From contig DAOVRZ010000082.1 of assembly GCA_030627905.1 (NCBI GenBank), positions 1-27,628 on the forward strand: 27,628 nucleotides of DNA, read 5' to 3'. This DNA comes from JAGMES01 sp023128035. GTDB lineage: Bacteria; Bacillota; Halanaerobiia; DY22613. This document shows positions 13,874-22,691 of this stretch, one piece after another; within the stretch, counting starts at the first letter, position 1; the number at the start of each line of letters is the position of its first letter. The notes below the pieces were generated by a model. It had not been told where the DNA came from. It worked only from the letters and a program-made list of their open reading frames with translations, and did not search any database. Made by a program: the position numbers and the translations under genes.

Positions 13874-14092
13874 TTAACCTTCAACTGATTTTACTTCAGG
13901 AATCTCTTCTTTTAAGATTCTTTCGATTCCATTTTTCAAAGTCATCTGAGACATTGGACAACCAGCGCATGCTCCTTGCAATTTAACTTTTACAACACCG
14001 TCTTCAGTTACATCAATTAACTCGACATCACCACCATCGGCTTGCAGGCTAGGTCTAATTTTATTTAAAACCTCTTGTACTCTTTCTTTCAT
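13874..14092 (-). CDS. Nfu/NifU C-terminal-type Fe-S cluster protein
   Basis: This 72-residue protein is the stand-alone NifU C-terminal (Nfu) domain. LNKIRPSLQADGGDVELIDV is followed by VKLQGACAGCPMSQMTLKNG with Cys42-Ala-Gly-Cys45, the cluster-binding pair. Such proteins carry and hand over [4Fe-4S] clusters to target enzymes. AAAGGAGGT precedes ATG 14092. The gene ends near the hairpins and small RNA terminator. No suf or isc genes are in the window. Confidence 0.92.
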   Translation of the reverse strand: MKERVQEVLNKIRPSLQADGGDVELIDVTEDGVVKVKLQGACAGCPMSQMTLKNGIERILKEEIPEVKSVEG

Positions 14093-14118
14093 TAATAGAC
14101 ACCTCCTTTACCAATAAA

Positions 14119-14149
14119 AATAAAGCTTATCATTTATAGAAATGATAAG
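14119..14149 (-). terminator. Terminator of ytrH-ytrI
   Basis: CTTATCATTT (14126-14135) pairs with AAATGATAAG (14140-14149). On the minus strand the stem is followed by CTTTATTTTTATT. Confidence 0.75.
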
Positions 14150-14249
14150 TTTCTAAATAATATGTTTCCCTCGCGATATGCGTGTATTCACTTTTTATTG
14201 TTCGTGATTAATCCTTCAAATCCTTCTTACTAGATAAAAATGTTCTTAT

Positions 14250-14732
14250 TTATTCATCGTCGGGATCATTTTTAGAATGTTTTTTGACCCGAACTACAAA
14301 GGTTAAATCATCATCAATTATAATGGTCTCTAATTCCAAACGATAGTTATTGCCATTTAATGAGATAATTCGCTTGTGCAAAATATCTCTTAAAATTATA
14401 TTATCCAATTGATTGATTTTTAGTCCGATTAAACCAGTTAATAAATCTTTAACTTTTTTCTCAATCTCTTTTTCTGTTAGTTTATCTTCACTTGAGATGA
14501 GCTCAATTACAACTTTGCGAACGACTGGTGTAGTATAATAAGCGTTTTCTAATTGTTTAATTAAAATTTGTTCTTCTTCTAATTGCTGGCTTAAATTTTT
14601 GTTTTCATAAATTAACTGATCAAAGTGGTATCCAAGAATAAGGTTGACAATAACTGATCCTAAAATGATTCCAAGAAAAAGGCAGGCCATCATACGAAAC
14701 AAGTCTTCCTTTGATAAAATTATAAATTTCAT
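14250..14732 (-). CDS. ytrI: YtrI-like sporulation membrane protein
   Basis: The 160-residue product has one N-terminal membrane segment (MMACLFLGIILGSVIVNLIL), a coiled-coil-like stretch (YENKNLSQQLEEEQILIKQL), and an extracytoplasmic beta-alpha domain. Size, layout and position beside ytrH and dnaE match Bacillus YtrI, a SigmaE-dependent membrane protein needed for efficient sporulation. Primary sequence similarity alone would be weak, so the name rests mostly on synteny. ATG 14732 follows AGGAGG by six bases. Its start shares the last base of the ytrH stop (TGATG). It ends at the minus-strand hairpin 14119-14149. Confidence 0.65.
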   Translation of the reverse strand: MKFIILSKEDLFRMMACLFLGIILGSVIVNLILGYHFDQLIYENKNLSQQLEEEQILIKQLENAYYTTPVVRKVVIELISSEDKLTEKEIEKKVKDLLTGLIGLKINQLDNIILRDILHKRIISLNGNNYRLELETIIIDDDLTFVVRVKKHSKNDPDDE

Positions 14733-15046
14733 CAAAAGCCTCCTGTGAGAATTTTAATTATCCAAACACCAATATTTGCTCCCAAAAAACCTGCGGCAAG
14801 AGCTAGGAGCTGTTGAAGAATCGTTAATAACTCTCCTTGAAATATACTGCCTTCCAGAATTCTTAAATTATTAAAGGTTCCACCGATTGAACTTACTACT
14901 GCATATAACTTTAATCTTTGAGAAATTGTGTTCATTGTTCTTAAAGGAGAATCTTTTGTATAAAGAGCTGCCAAACCTCCAACAAATGCGCCTCCTAAAA
15001 CAACACCGATTGCAGTAAAAAAGATTGGCATTATTCTGTTCATCAT
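14732..15046 (-). CDS. ytrH: YtrH sporulation membrane protein
   Basis: This is a 104-residue, mostly membrane-embedded protein. FFTAIGVVLGGAFVGGLAAL, then LKLYAVVSSIGGTFNNLRIL and AAGFLGANIGVWIIKIL are the family segments of YtrH. In Bacillus, ytrH is transcribed by SigmaE beside ytrI near dnaE and is required for full spore formation. ATG 15046 follows AAGGAG; a frame extending to 15082 runs across that Shine-Dalgarno site and is not the likely start. ytrH and ytrI are divergent to dnaE. A convincing SigmaE promoter could not be read. Confidence 0.85.
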   Translation of the reverse strand: MMNRIMPIFFTAIGVVLGGAFVGGLAALYTKDSPLRTMNTISQRLKLYAVVSSIGGTFNNLRILEGSIFQGELLTILQQLLALAAGFLGANIGVWIIKILTGGF

Positions 15047-15212
15047 TTTTATCAGCTCCTTTTTAGTATAATGATATTGCATAAAGATATGGAATATAAC
15101 ATCTACAGTGAACTGATGCAGGAATTTGACTAATACTTAAGGAATATATTAAGGAATATATCTAGATATTTAACGACATGATGTTGACCTTGATTCAAGG
15201 AGCGGAGAGGAT

Positions 15213-18200
15213 ATGCCTAATTTTGTTCATTTACATTTACATTCAGAGTATAGCCTTTTGGATGGGGCTGTTCGATTGAAAAGTTTAGTAGAAAAAGCAA
15301 AAGAATATGGAATGCCTGCTGTAGCGATAACAGATCATGGAGTGATGTATGGAGCTATTAAATTCTATCGTTTAGCGATTAATGCTGGAATTAAGCCGAT
15401 CATTGGTTGTGAGGTTTATGTAGCTCCGAGAAGAAGATTTGATAAAGAAGCTAGGGTTGATGAAAAAAGTTTTCATCTTACCCTTTTGGCTGAGAACAAT
15501 CAAGGATATCAAAATCTCCTAGCTTTGGTTTCAAAAGCCTCTTTGGAGGGTTTTTATTATCGCCCTAGAGTAGATTTAGATTTATTATCTCAGCATAGCA
15601 AGGGTTTAATTGCTTTAAGTGGATGTTTATCTGGTCAGATTGCAAGTTTGCTTTCTCAAGACCAGTTAGAACAAGCGGAAAAGAAACTTGATGAATATAT
15701 TAATATTTTCGGTAAGAATAATTTCTATATTGAGATTCAGAATCATGGGCTAAAAAGGCAACTTGATTTGATTCCTCACTTGGTGCGACTAGCAAGAAAC
15801 AAAGGGGTACCATTAGTTGCTACAAATGATGTTCATTTTTTAGATCATAATGATGCAAAGATTCAAGATATTTTACTCTGTGTTCAAACAGGAAAAACAT
15901 TTTCTGATCCAGATCGCTTACGTTTTGATAGTGATGAGATGTATTTTAAAACTGCTGAAGAGATGGCTGAGCTTTTTCCAGAACTACCAGATGCACTTAA
16001 TAATACTCTGGAAATTGCAGAACGTTGTAATGTGACTATAGACTTTGATCATTTCCATTTACCGCATTTTGAGGTTCAGGGTGATAAATCTTTTGAAGAT
16101 AAATCACTTGAAGAATATTTAAAAGAACTTTGTTTGAAAGGTATCAATAAGCGATATGGTCAAATGACTGATGAAGTTACAGAGAGATTATTTTATGAAT
16201 TATCAACTTTGGAAAAAATGGGTTTTACCTCCTATTTTCTTATTGTGCATGATTTTATTGATTATGCAAGACGAAATGGAATTCCTGTTGGGCCAGGTCG
16301 GGGTTCTGCTGCGGGTAGTTTGATTGCCTATCTTCTCGAAATTACGGATGTTGATCCTCTTAAATATGGTCTGCTCTTTGAACGTTTTCTTAACTCAGAA
16401 AGAGTTACGATGCCAGATATAGATATCGACTTTTGTTACGTTAGACGCGATGAAGTGATTAATTATGTGACAGAAAAATATGGTGAAGATCATGTAGCAC
16501 AAATAATTACTTTTGGAACTATGGCTGCTCGTGCTGTTATTCGGGATGTAGGGCGTGTTCTTGAGATGCCTTTATCAAAAGTAGATAAGATAGCAAAGTT
16601 GATTCCTGGAGGGTCAGGGATAACGATTGATAAGGCGATTAAGAGGTCTCCCGATTTAAAAAAAATCTTGTTGGAGGATGAAGAAGCAAAGAAACTCATT
16701 GAAATAGGTCGAAAGTTAGAAGGCTTACCACGACACGCTTCTACTCATGCTGCTGGAGTAGTTATCTCAAAGGATCCTTTAGAGAAATATACTCCTATTC
16801 AAAGGAATAAAGAAGATATTACGACTCAATATGAGATGGAAGATTTAGAGAATATTGGCCTTTTAAAGATGGATTTTCTTGGGCTTCGTACTCTGACAGT
16901 AATCAATGATACAGTAGATGTGCTGAAAAAAAGAGGAATTGAGATTGATATTAGAAAATTATCTTTAGATGATCCTAAGCCTTTTCAACTTTTACGCGAA
17001 GTTAAAACAGCGGGGATTTTTCAGATGGAATCTCGTCTTTATCAAAGACTTTGTAAAGATCTACAACCAGAAAATTTTGATGATATTGTGGCAATGATGG
17101 CTTTAGGAAGGCCGGGAGCTTTGCAAAGTGGGATGGTAGAGGATTATTTTGCCTGTCGACATGGGAAGAAAAAAATTGAATATCTTCATCCGGTTTTGGA
17201 ACCCATTCTTAAAGAAACCTATGGTTTAATTCTTTATCAAGAACAAGTTATGATAATCGCTTGCCAACTTGCCAATTATACTCTTGGGGAAGCTGATATC
17301 TTAAGACGGGGTATGGGAAAAAAGAAAGAAGAACTAATTCGCCAACATCGTGAAAGATTTTTAGAAGGAGCGAAGCAAAATAAAATCCCTCTGGATATTG
17401 CCAATCGAATATTTGATTTAATGGAGTATTTTGGTGGCTATGGTTTTAATAAAAGTCATAGTGTGGCCTATGCTTTGATTGCATATCAAACGACCTTTTT
17501 AAAGGCATATTATCCTGTAGAGTTTATGGCAGCCACTTTAACATCTGTGATGGGGTCTAGTGGGAAGGTTGCATATTATATTGATGAATGCCATCAAATG
17601 GGGATTGAGGTCTTACCTCCAGATGTAAACCAGAGTGGTATGCACTTTACAGTGGTTGACAAAAATAAAATACGATTTGGACTTGCAGCTATAAAGAATG
17701 TTGGGACAAATGCAATTGCTGTTTTGGTAAAAGGGCGTGAAAAAGAACAGTATCATTCTTTAACTGACCTTTGTCAGCGTGTTGATACAGGAAGGGTAAA
17801 TAGTAGGGGATTAGAAAGTTTGATTCGCTGTGGAGCTTTAGATTCATTGGGTGGAAATAGATCTCAGTATCTGGCTGTTTTAGACTACGTGGTTCAAAGA
17901 GCTCAATCTGCTCATAAGCAAAAAGTAAAAGGTCAGATTTCATTAGTGGAAAATTTAGCAGGATATGAAGAGCGCTCTCAGATCAAAGATATATTACCTG
18001 AACTTCCTGAATACTCTGCTGCTGAGTTGCTTAAAATGGAGAAAGAACTTTTGGGTTTTTATCTGACTGGTCACCCACTAGATCCATTCCTTACGAGGTA
18101 TAATCATTGGGTGCAGGATAAAGTTGGTCAGTTGGTTGAATTAGAAGATCGGAGTCAGGTGGTTCTTGGTGGCGTGATTACAGATCGAAAGATTCATACG

Positions 18201-18629
18201 ACAAAAAAGAATCAGTTAATGGCTTTTATATCTGTGGAAGATTGGTCAGGAAGTGTTGATGGGGTAGTTTTTCCTAGAGTATATGAAAGATATAAGGATT
18301 TAATTCAAGTTGATCAGCCGATTTTAATTATAGGTAAGTTAGATCAAAAAGATGACGGAATTAGTTTACTCATAGATCAAATTTTACCCTTAAATCAAGA
18401 ATTTTTAGTGATACGACTGAATATACAAGAATATAATCTTCAATTATTAAAGAAATTAGGGCAAGGGTTGCAGAAATATAGTGGATTATTACCAGTTATA
18501 TGTGAATTGGTTATTGGTGGAAAAATGCTTACTTTTATAACTGATAAGGAATTTTGGATTAGTAAAGAAGAAATTGTTGTTGAGTTTTTGGAAAAAGTTA
18601 TTGGTAATAATAATTTTTATTTTTCATGA
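15213..18629 (+). CDS. dnaE: DNA polymerase III alpha subunit DnaE
   Basis: DnaE is a replicative DNA polymerase. The 1138-residue protein begins with a PHP domain (HLHSEYSLLDGA, 7-18). Catalytic aspartates fit the C-family pattern: PDIDIDF (Asp402, Asp404) and LKMDFLGLR (Asp554). A GPGRGSAAGSL loop precedes the palm, and YGLILYQEQVM plus FNKSHSVAYALIAYQTTFLK lie in the fingers. A helix-hairpin-helix region (near 830) and an OB-fold (near 970-1070) follow, and the end is short of proofreading domains. Firmicutes usually also have PolC; DnaE then mainly extends primers. GGAGCGGAGAGG lies before ATG 15213. Its TGA overlaps an upstream ATG of pgpA. Confidence 0.97.
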   Translation: MPNFVHLHLHSEYSLLDGAVRLKSLVEKAKEYGMPAVAITDHGVMYGAIKFYRLAINAGIKPIIGCEVYVAPRRRFDKEARVDEKSFHLTLLAENNQGYQNLLALVSKASLEGFYYRPRVDLDLLSQHSKGLIALSGCLSGQIASLLSQDQLEQAEKKLDEYINIFGKNNFYIEIQNHGLKRQLDLIPHLVRLARNKGVPLVATNDVHFLDHNDAKIQDILLCVQTGKTFSDPDRLRFDSDEMYFKTAEEMAELFPELPDALNNTLEIAERCNVTIDFDHFHLPHFEVQGDKSFEDKSLEEYLKELCLKGINKRYGQMTDEVTERLFYELSTLEKMGFTSYFLIVHDFIDYARRNGIPVGPGRGSAAGSLIAYLLEITDVDPLKYGLLFERFLNSERVTMPDIDIDFCYVRRDEVINYVTEKYGEDHVAQIITFGTMAARAVIRDVGRVLEMPLSKVDKIAKLIPGGSGITIDKAIKRSPDLKKILLEDEEAKKLIEIGRKLEGLPRHASTHAAGVVISKDPLEKYTPIQRNKEDITTQYEMEDLENIGLLKMDFLGLRTLTVINDTVDVLKKRGIEIDIRKLSLDDPKPFQLLREVKTAGIFQMESRLYQRLCKDLQPENFDDIVAMMALGRPGALQSGMVEDYFACRHGKKKIEYLHPVLEPILKETYGLILYQEQVMIIACQLANYTLGEADILRRGMGKKKEELIRQHRERFLEGAKQNKIPLDIANRIFDLMEYFGGYGFNKSHSVAYALIAYQTTFLKAYYPVEFMAATLTSVMGSSGKVAYYIDECHQMGIEVLPPDVNQSGMHFTVVDKNKIRFGLAAIKNVGTNAIAVLVKGREKEQYHSLTDLCQRVDTGRVNSRGLESLIRCGALDSLGGNRSQYLAVLDYVVQRAQSAHKQKVKGQISLVENLAGYEERSQIKDILPELPEYSAAELLKMEKELLGFYLTGHPLDPFLTRYNHWVQDKVGQLVELEDRSQVVLGGVITDRKIHTTKKNQLMAFISVEDWSGSVDGVVFPRVYERYKDLIQVDQPILIIGKLDQKDDGISLLIDQILPLNQEFLVIRLNIQEYNLQLLKKLGQGLQKYSGLLPVICELVIGGKMLTFITDKEFWISKEEIVVEFLEKVIGNNNFYFS

Positions 18630-18658
18630 CAAGGAGAGAATTAGATAAGGAGGTAATT

Positions 18659-19147
18659 ATGTTAAGAGATATAGTAATTCAGCAGATGAAAGATCGTGGA
18701 GTAGAATTGGCAGAGGTTGCTGAAATCGTTTATCAATTACAATCACCATTTAATCCAGATTTGACTATTGAGGAATGTGAGGAGAGTGTTGAGCGAGTTA
18801 TGGATAAACGAGAAGTTCATCATTCCATATTAACTGGCATAGCTTTGGATGTGGCTGCAGAAAAAAATGCTCTTCCTGAACCGCTTTTAAGTATTATCAA
18901 AACAGATGAACCACTTTACGGTGTAGATGAAACCCTAGCAGTAGCTATTGCGAGTATCTATGGAACTATTGGTATCACAAGCTTTGGTTATCTTGATAAG
19001 AATAAAATGGGATTGATAGCTCGGTTGGATGATAAGAGCAATAATGAAGTTCATTGTTTTTTAGATGATATTGTTGCTGGAATTGCTTCGGCAGCATCTG
19101 CAAGATTGGCCCATGGGAAAAAAACTGAAGACGAAAGAGGAATCTAA
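18659..19147 (+). CDS. pgpA: Phosphatidylglycerophosphatase A-like protein (PgpA/YutG)
   Basis: PgpA removes phosphate from phosphatidylglycerol phosphate at the membrane. This 162-residue product carries the PgpA/YutG signature: DRGVELAEVAEIVYQLQSPF, KREVHHSILTGIALDVAAEK, then DEPLYGVDETLAVAIASIYG, ITSFGYLDKNKMG and a FLDDIVAGIASAASARLAHG end. The Firmicute YutG type has few membrane segments, as here. AAGGAGG (18647-18653) stands five bases before ATG 18659. An alternative ATG at 18626 overlaps the dnaE TGA and adds 11 residues; either could be used. It is co-transcribed with dnaE. Confidence 0.85.
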   Translation: MLRDIVIQQMKDRGVELAEVAEIVYQLQSPFNPDLTIEECEESVERVMDKREVHHSILTGIALDVAAEKNALPEPLLSIIKTDEPLYGVDETLAVAIASIYGTIGITSFGYLDKNKMGLIARLDDKSNNEVHCFLDDIVAGIASAASARLAHGKKTEDERGI

Positions 19148-19272
19148 TAAATAGTAGTAACCGTTGATTATTTAAAATTTATATTTATTTTATGCAGGAA
19201 TCCCGCTCATTGATGTCAAAACTTAAATTGAAAATAACTAATTCTTCGAAAAAGTTGAGAGGGGTATAATTA

Positions 19273-20682
19273 ATGAAATTACGATTAGAGTACGATTCGT
19301 TAGGCGAATTACACGTACCAGCAGATGCATACTATGGTATTCAGACGATGAGGGCAGTAGAAAATTTTCCGATTACTGGGTATAAAATTCATTCAGAATT
19401 GGTTACTGCATTAGCAATCGTCAAAAAAGCTTCAGCACTAGCAAATATAAAGGTAGGAATTTTGAGTAAAAAGATTGGAACTGCGATTGTTGAAGTTTGT
19501 GATGAGTTGTTAGCTGGAAAACTTCATGATCAGTTTATTGTGGATCCCATTCAAGGCGGTGCTGGCACTTCAATTAATATGAATATGAATGAGGTTATTG
19601 CTAATCGAGCACTAGAATTGATTGGTGAAAGTATGGGAAAATATAAGATTATTCACCCGAATAATCATGCAAATATGGGCCAGTCTACTAATGATGTAGT
19701 TCCCACAGCAATTCGGATTGCAGTTATAAATCTTTTGAAAAAAGCACTTGAGTCTTTTAAATATTTGGAATCAGTTTTTCTTAAAAAAGCTGAGGAATTT
19801 GATCAAATTTTAAAGATGGGTCGAACTCATTTACAAGATGCGATTCCCATCCGTTTAGGTCAGGAATTTGGTGCATATGCAGCGGTAATTGGTCGTGATA
19901 TTAAACGAATGAGTCGTACTTTTGATAATTTAAAAGTGATCAATTTAGGAGCTACTGCAGTAGGTACAGGTCTGAATGCGGATCAGGAATATGTAAAAAT
20001 TGTTGTTACTATGTTAGAGCAGGTTTCAAATCTTAATTTAGAACAATCAGGAAATCTAGTAGATGCAACTCAAAACACAGATGCTTATGTTGAAGTTTCC
20101 AGTTCTCTTAAGGGTGCAGCAGTCAATTTATCAAAGATTGCTAACGATCTAAGGTTAATGGCATCAGGTCCTAAATGTGGATTTAACGAGATAGAACTTC
20201 CTTCCAGACAGCCTGGTTCTTCGATTATGCCAGGAAAAGTTAATCCTGTGATGGCAGAGGTTGTTAATCAAGTGGCATTTCAGGTTGTGGGGAATGATTT
20301 AACCATCTCTTTAGCTTCTGAAGCAGGTCAATTAGAATTGAATGTAATGTGTCCTGTACTAGTCTTTAACCTATTACAATCTATTGAAATTCTGAAAAAT
20401 GTTGTTCAAGTTTTTGCTGATAAGTGTGTGGTAGGGATCAAAGCTAATGTAGAACGTTGTAGTTCACTAGTAGAGAACAGTGTTGGGGTGATCACTGCGA
20501 TAAATCCTCATGTGGGATATGAAGTGGCATCTAGAATTGCTAAGAAGGCAATCAAAACAGGAAGATCAGTAAGAGAGATTATTTTAGAAGAAGGAGTTTT
20601 GACTGAAAGAGAATTGGATTTGATTTTAAATCCATACGAGATGACGGAACCTGGGATAGCTGGTAAACAACTTTTTAAGTGA
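19273..20682 (+). CDS. aspA: Aspartate ammonia-lyase (aspartase)
   Basis: Aspartase converts aspartate to fumarate and ammonia in the cytoplasm. The 469-residue length is standard. The start EYDSLGELHVPADAYYGIQT followed by MRAVENFPITG is typical of aspartases; fumarase C has a different start. The family signature GSSIMPGKVNPV lies at 315-326, with the flexible catalytic loop serine. The NMNMNEVIANRALELIG and STNDVVPTAIR segments fit. GAGAGGGG precedes ATG 19273. No clear promoter was seen in 19148-19272. It is followed by a foreign-looking hairpin pair. Fumarase is the main alternative. Confidence 0.9.
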   Translation: MKLRLEYDSLGELHVPADAYYGIQTMRAVENFPITGYKIHSELVTALAIVKKASALANIKVGILSKKIGTAIVEVCDELLAGKLHDQFIVDPIQGGAGTSINMNMNEVIANRALELIGESMGKYKIIHPNNHANMGQSTNDVVPTAIRIAVINLLKKALESFKYLESVFLKKAEEFDQILKMGRTHLQDAIPIRLGQEFGAYAAVIGRDIKRMSRTFDNLKVINLGATAVGTGLNADQEYVKIVVTMLEQVSNLNLEQSGNLVDATQNTDAYVEVSSSLKGAAVNLSKIANDLRLMASGPKCGFNEIELPSRQPGSSIMPGKVNPVMAEVVNQVAFQVVGNDLTISLASEAGQLELNVMCPVLVFNLLQSIEILKNVVQVFADKCVVGIKANVERCSSLVENSVGVITAINPHVGYEVASRIAKKAIKTGRSVREIILEEGVLTERELDLILNPYEMTEPGIAGKQLFK

Positions 20683-20710
20683 ACTCGTCCAGCTAAAGCT
20701 GAACATTGGG

Positions 20711-20788
20711 GCTTCAGTAGGGGATTCTACCCCCACTGAAGATTAAAAACAATTCCCACCACTTATAGAAGTGGGGGTCTTGTCTCAA
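20711..20788. mobile_element. IS200/IS605-like right-end hairpins without transposase genes
   Basis: Two hairpins stand side by side. The first, CTTCAGTAGGGG with CCCCCACTGAAG (20711-20740, loop ATTCTA), has one mismatch. The second, CCCACCACTT with AAGTGGGGG (about 20755-20777, loop ATAG), is followed by TCTTGTC and TCAA at 20785-20788. A subterminal hairpin followed by a TCAA-type cleavage site is the arrangement of IS200/IS605 right ends. No TnpA or TnpB frame exists, so this would be a remnant or a non-autonomous copy. It could instead be terminating aspA. Confidence 0.5.
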
Positions 20789-20818
20789 AAAATAATACTT
20801 TTTAAGTGGGGTAATGGG

Positions 20819-21310
20819 ATGAAAAATTATATTTTTGAACTTTTTAATCAGTTTTTATCAAAAGAATTAGCTGTTCTTTTAACAGCAGCCTTTCCTATTG
20901 TGGAATTAAGAGCTGCGATCCCAATGGCTATAGCCTTTGGTTTATCTCCAGGAAAAGCTTTTATACTAGGTGTAGTTGGTAATTTATTGCCCATTATTCC
21001 ACTTTTGTTATTATTAGATCCAGTAACCCGTTTTTTGACCAGACATTTTCGAACTTTTGCCCGGTTCTTTGAGTGGTTACATGCTCGTACCTTAAAGAAA
21101 AGTGATAAGATTGAAAAATATGGAGCTTTAGGACTAATCATATTTACTGCTGTTCCACTCCCTACTACGGGTGCGTGGACTGCATGTGTGGCTGCTATTC
21201 TTTTTCAGATTCCTTTTAAACGTGCATTTTTTGCGATCAGTATTGGTGTTGTGATCGCAGGTGTAGTTATGACTTTAATTAGTAGTGGCATCTTTAATGG
21301 TTTCTTTTGA
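20819..21310 (+). CDS. Small multidrug-export-type membrane protein (COG2426)
   Basis: This 163-residue protein has about four membrane segments. FLSKELAVLLTAAFPIVELR, AAIPMAIAFG and LGVVGNLLPIIPLLLLLDPV are the hallmark of the small multi-drug export family, continued by KYGALGLIIFTAVPLPTTGA. Family proteins are annotated as exporters, but direct evidence of transport is thin. ATG 20819 follows TGGGG; the upstream frame begins inside the IS-like hairpin (20771) and is not a likely start. The gene lies right after the hairpin remnant and before palindrome B copy 2. Confidence 0.82.
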   Translation: MKNYIFELFNQFLSKELAVLLTAAFPIVELRAAIPMAIAFGLSPGKAFILGVVGNLLPIIPLLLLLDPVTRFLTRHFRTFARFFEWLHARTLKKSDKIEKYGALGLIIFTAVPLPTTGAWTACVAAILFQIPFKRAFFAISIGVVIAGVVMTLISSGIFNGFF

Positions 21311-21327
21311 GCTTAACGAGTGATATT

Positions 21328-21450
21328 ATGTTTAGCCCACAAAAAGTAGTCGCACAAGAACTTGCATACCATATAAAGTACTGAATTGACAGAGTCAGTA
21401 CTTTATATGGTATGCAAGTGTGACTAAAATACTTTTTGTAGTCTAATCAT
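21328..21450. repeat. 123-bp palindromic repeat B, copy 2
   Basis: This copy has the same length as that at 3205-3327, with about ten differences. The inner stem is intact and even improved: GCATACCATATAAAGTACTG pairs fully with its partner. The outer right arm has decayed (TAGTC replaces GGGC). It lies between the export-like gene and the small gene before accD. Confidence 0.85.
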
Positions 21451-21554
21451 ATTATTATAATTCAAAAAGATTGGACAAGTATAATAAGAATGTAATATTT
21501 TTCTTTAGTAAATACTTTATATTAGAGAAATTAATTTAGGAAGGAGTTTCAGGT

Positions 21555-21746
21555 ATGTGGAAGGTAGTTTATATTGCGCCTAATAAAGAGAAAGTTGATA
21601 GGATGAAAAATAGATTGACAGAAGAAGGGTTTTGGGTTAAAATTGAACCAATGGGTTTTAATGCAATAGATGGGTATCAATTATTAGTACCACAAGGGGA
21701 AGCAATAGAAGTAGCTGACTTCCTTTCTCAATCCTATCAATTCTAA
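21555..21746 (+). CDS. Small protein preceding accD (DUF2007-like)
   Basis: This is a 63-residue soluble protein: WKVVYIAPNKEKVDRMKNRL, TEEGFWVKIEPMGF, YQLLVPQGEAIEVADFLSQ. A one-domain beta-alpha-beta layout with a Glu-Gly turn resembles DUF2007-type small proteins. Homologous small genes before accD are sometimes labelled glutamate decarboxylase, which a protein this short cannot be. GGAAGGAG precedes ATG 21555, and accD begins 25 bp downstream, so they are likely co-transcribed. Function is unknown. Confidence 0.7.
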   Translation: MWKVVYIAPNKEKVDRMKNRLTEEGFWVKIEPMGFNAIDGYQLLVPQGEAIEVADFLSQSYQF

Positions 21747-21770
21747 TAATTTTTTTCAGGGAGGAGAGCA

Positions 21771-22691
21771 ATGTTTAGAGAAATTTTTGGAAATCGAAAT
21801 AAACAAAAATATGTAACAGTGAACAGGGGAAGACTAGATGATGCGCATCAGCGTGAGATTAAAACAGAAGAAATCAATACTCCTAGAGAAAAAATTAAGG
21901 ATCCAGATAACCTCTGGACTCGTTGTAAATCCTGTCATGAAATCATTTATAATAAAAAATTAGCAGAGAACCAGATGATCTGTCCTGTTTGTGATTATCA
22001 TTTTAGAATATCAGCAAGTGAACGCCTAAAGCATCTTTTAGACGCTGATTCTTTTATTGAATTTTTTAGTGAAATCACTTCAGGGAATCCTTTGAATTTT
22101 AAGGATTATACTGAAAAATTAGAAAAAGCAAAGAAAAAAACAGGATTAAACGAAGCAGTAATTGCTGGTAGGGGAAAGATAAATGGATTTCCGATTGCTA
22201 TTGGGGTGATGGATTTTTCCTTTGCAGGTGGAAGTATGGGATCTGCCGTAGGTGAAAAAATTACTTCAATAATTGAATATGGGATAGAGAATCGTTTACC
22301 ATTAATTTTGATTTCTACTGCTGGTGGAGCTAGAATGCAAGAAGGAATGCTTTCTTTGATGCAGATGGCGAAGACCAGTGCTGCTTTAGCAAAATTGGCT
22401 GAAGCAGGTATGTTATATATTTCTATAATGACTGATCCAACCACTGGTGGAGTAACGGCAAGTTATGCTATGTTGGGAGATATTAATATTGCAGAACCTG
22501 GAGCATTAATAGCTTTTGCAGGCCCGCGTGTGATTAAGCAGACTATTCGTCAGGAACTACCAGATGGTTTTCAGACAGCAGAATTTTTGTTAGAACACGG
22601 TATGATCGATAGGGTTGTCAATCGTCAGCAGTTGCGTAATGAACTGACTAGGATTCTTCAAATTCACAGAGTACCAGGAGAGGTGAGCTGA
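21771..22691 (+). CDS. accD: Acetyl-CoA carboxylase carboxyltransferase beta subunit
   Basis: AccD forms the carboxyltransferase with AccA, making malonyl-CoA for fatty acid synthesis. The 306-residue protein has the N-terminal zinc ribbon (Cys52-Lys-Ser-Cys55 and Cys71-Pro-Val-Cys74) followed by the crotonase-like domain with GGSMGSAVGEKI and TAGGARMQEGMLSLMQMAKT. GGGAGGAG lies before ATG 21771. Its TGA shares a base with the accA start (TGATG), so translation is coupled. Length and motifs are complete. Confidence 0.96.
   Translation: MFREIFGNRNKQKYVTVNRGRLDDAHQREIKTEEINTPREKIKDPDNLWTRCKSCHEIIYNKKLAENQMICPVCDYHFRISASERLKHLLDADSFIEFFSEITSGNPLNFKDYTEKLEKAKKKTGLNEAVIAGRGKINGFPIAIGVMDFSFAGGSMGSAVGEKITSIIEYGIENRLPLILISTAGGARMQEGMLSLMQMAKTSAALAKLAEAGMLYISIMTDPTTGGVTASYAMLGDINIAEPGALIAFAGPRVIKQTIRQELPDGFQTAEFLLEHGMIDRVVNRQQLRNELTRILQIHRVPGEVS

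Noticed and set aside
13804..13986. A 60-codon + strand frame across the terminator and nfu
   Set aside because: It begins inside a terminator stem and is antisense to nfu, with no ribosome-binding site.
15083..15212. A SigmaE promoter for ytrH-ytrI
   Set aside because: An ATATT box is present upstream of ytrH on the minus strand, but no -10 box at proper spacing matches well enough to call.
22106..22444. A 112-codon minus-strand frame inside accD
   Set aside because: It is antisense to a well-conserved accD region and has no start signals; it is an artefact of codon bias. The same applies to 6523-6924 and 20848-21141.
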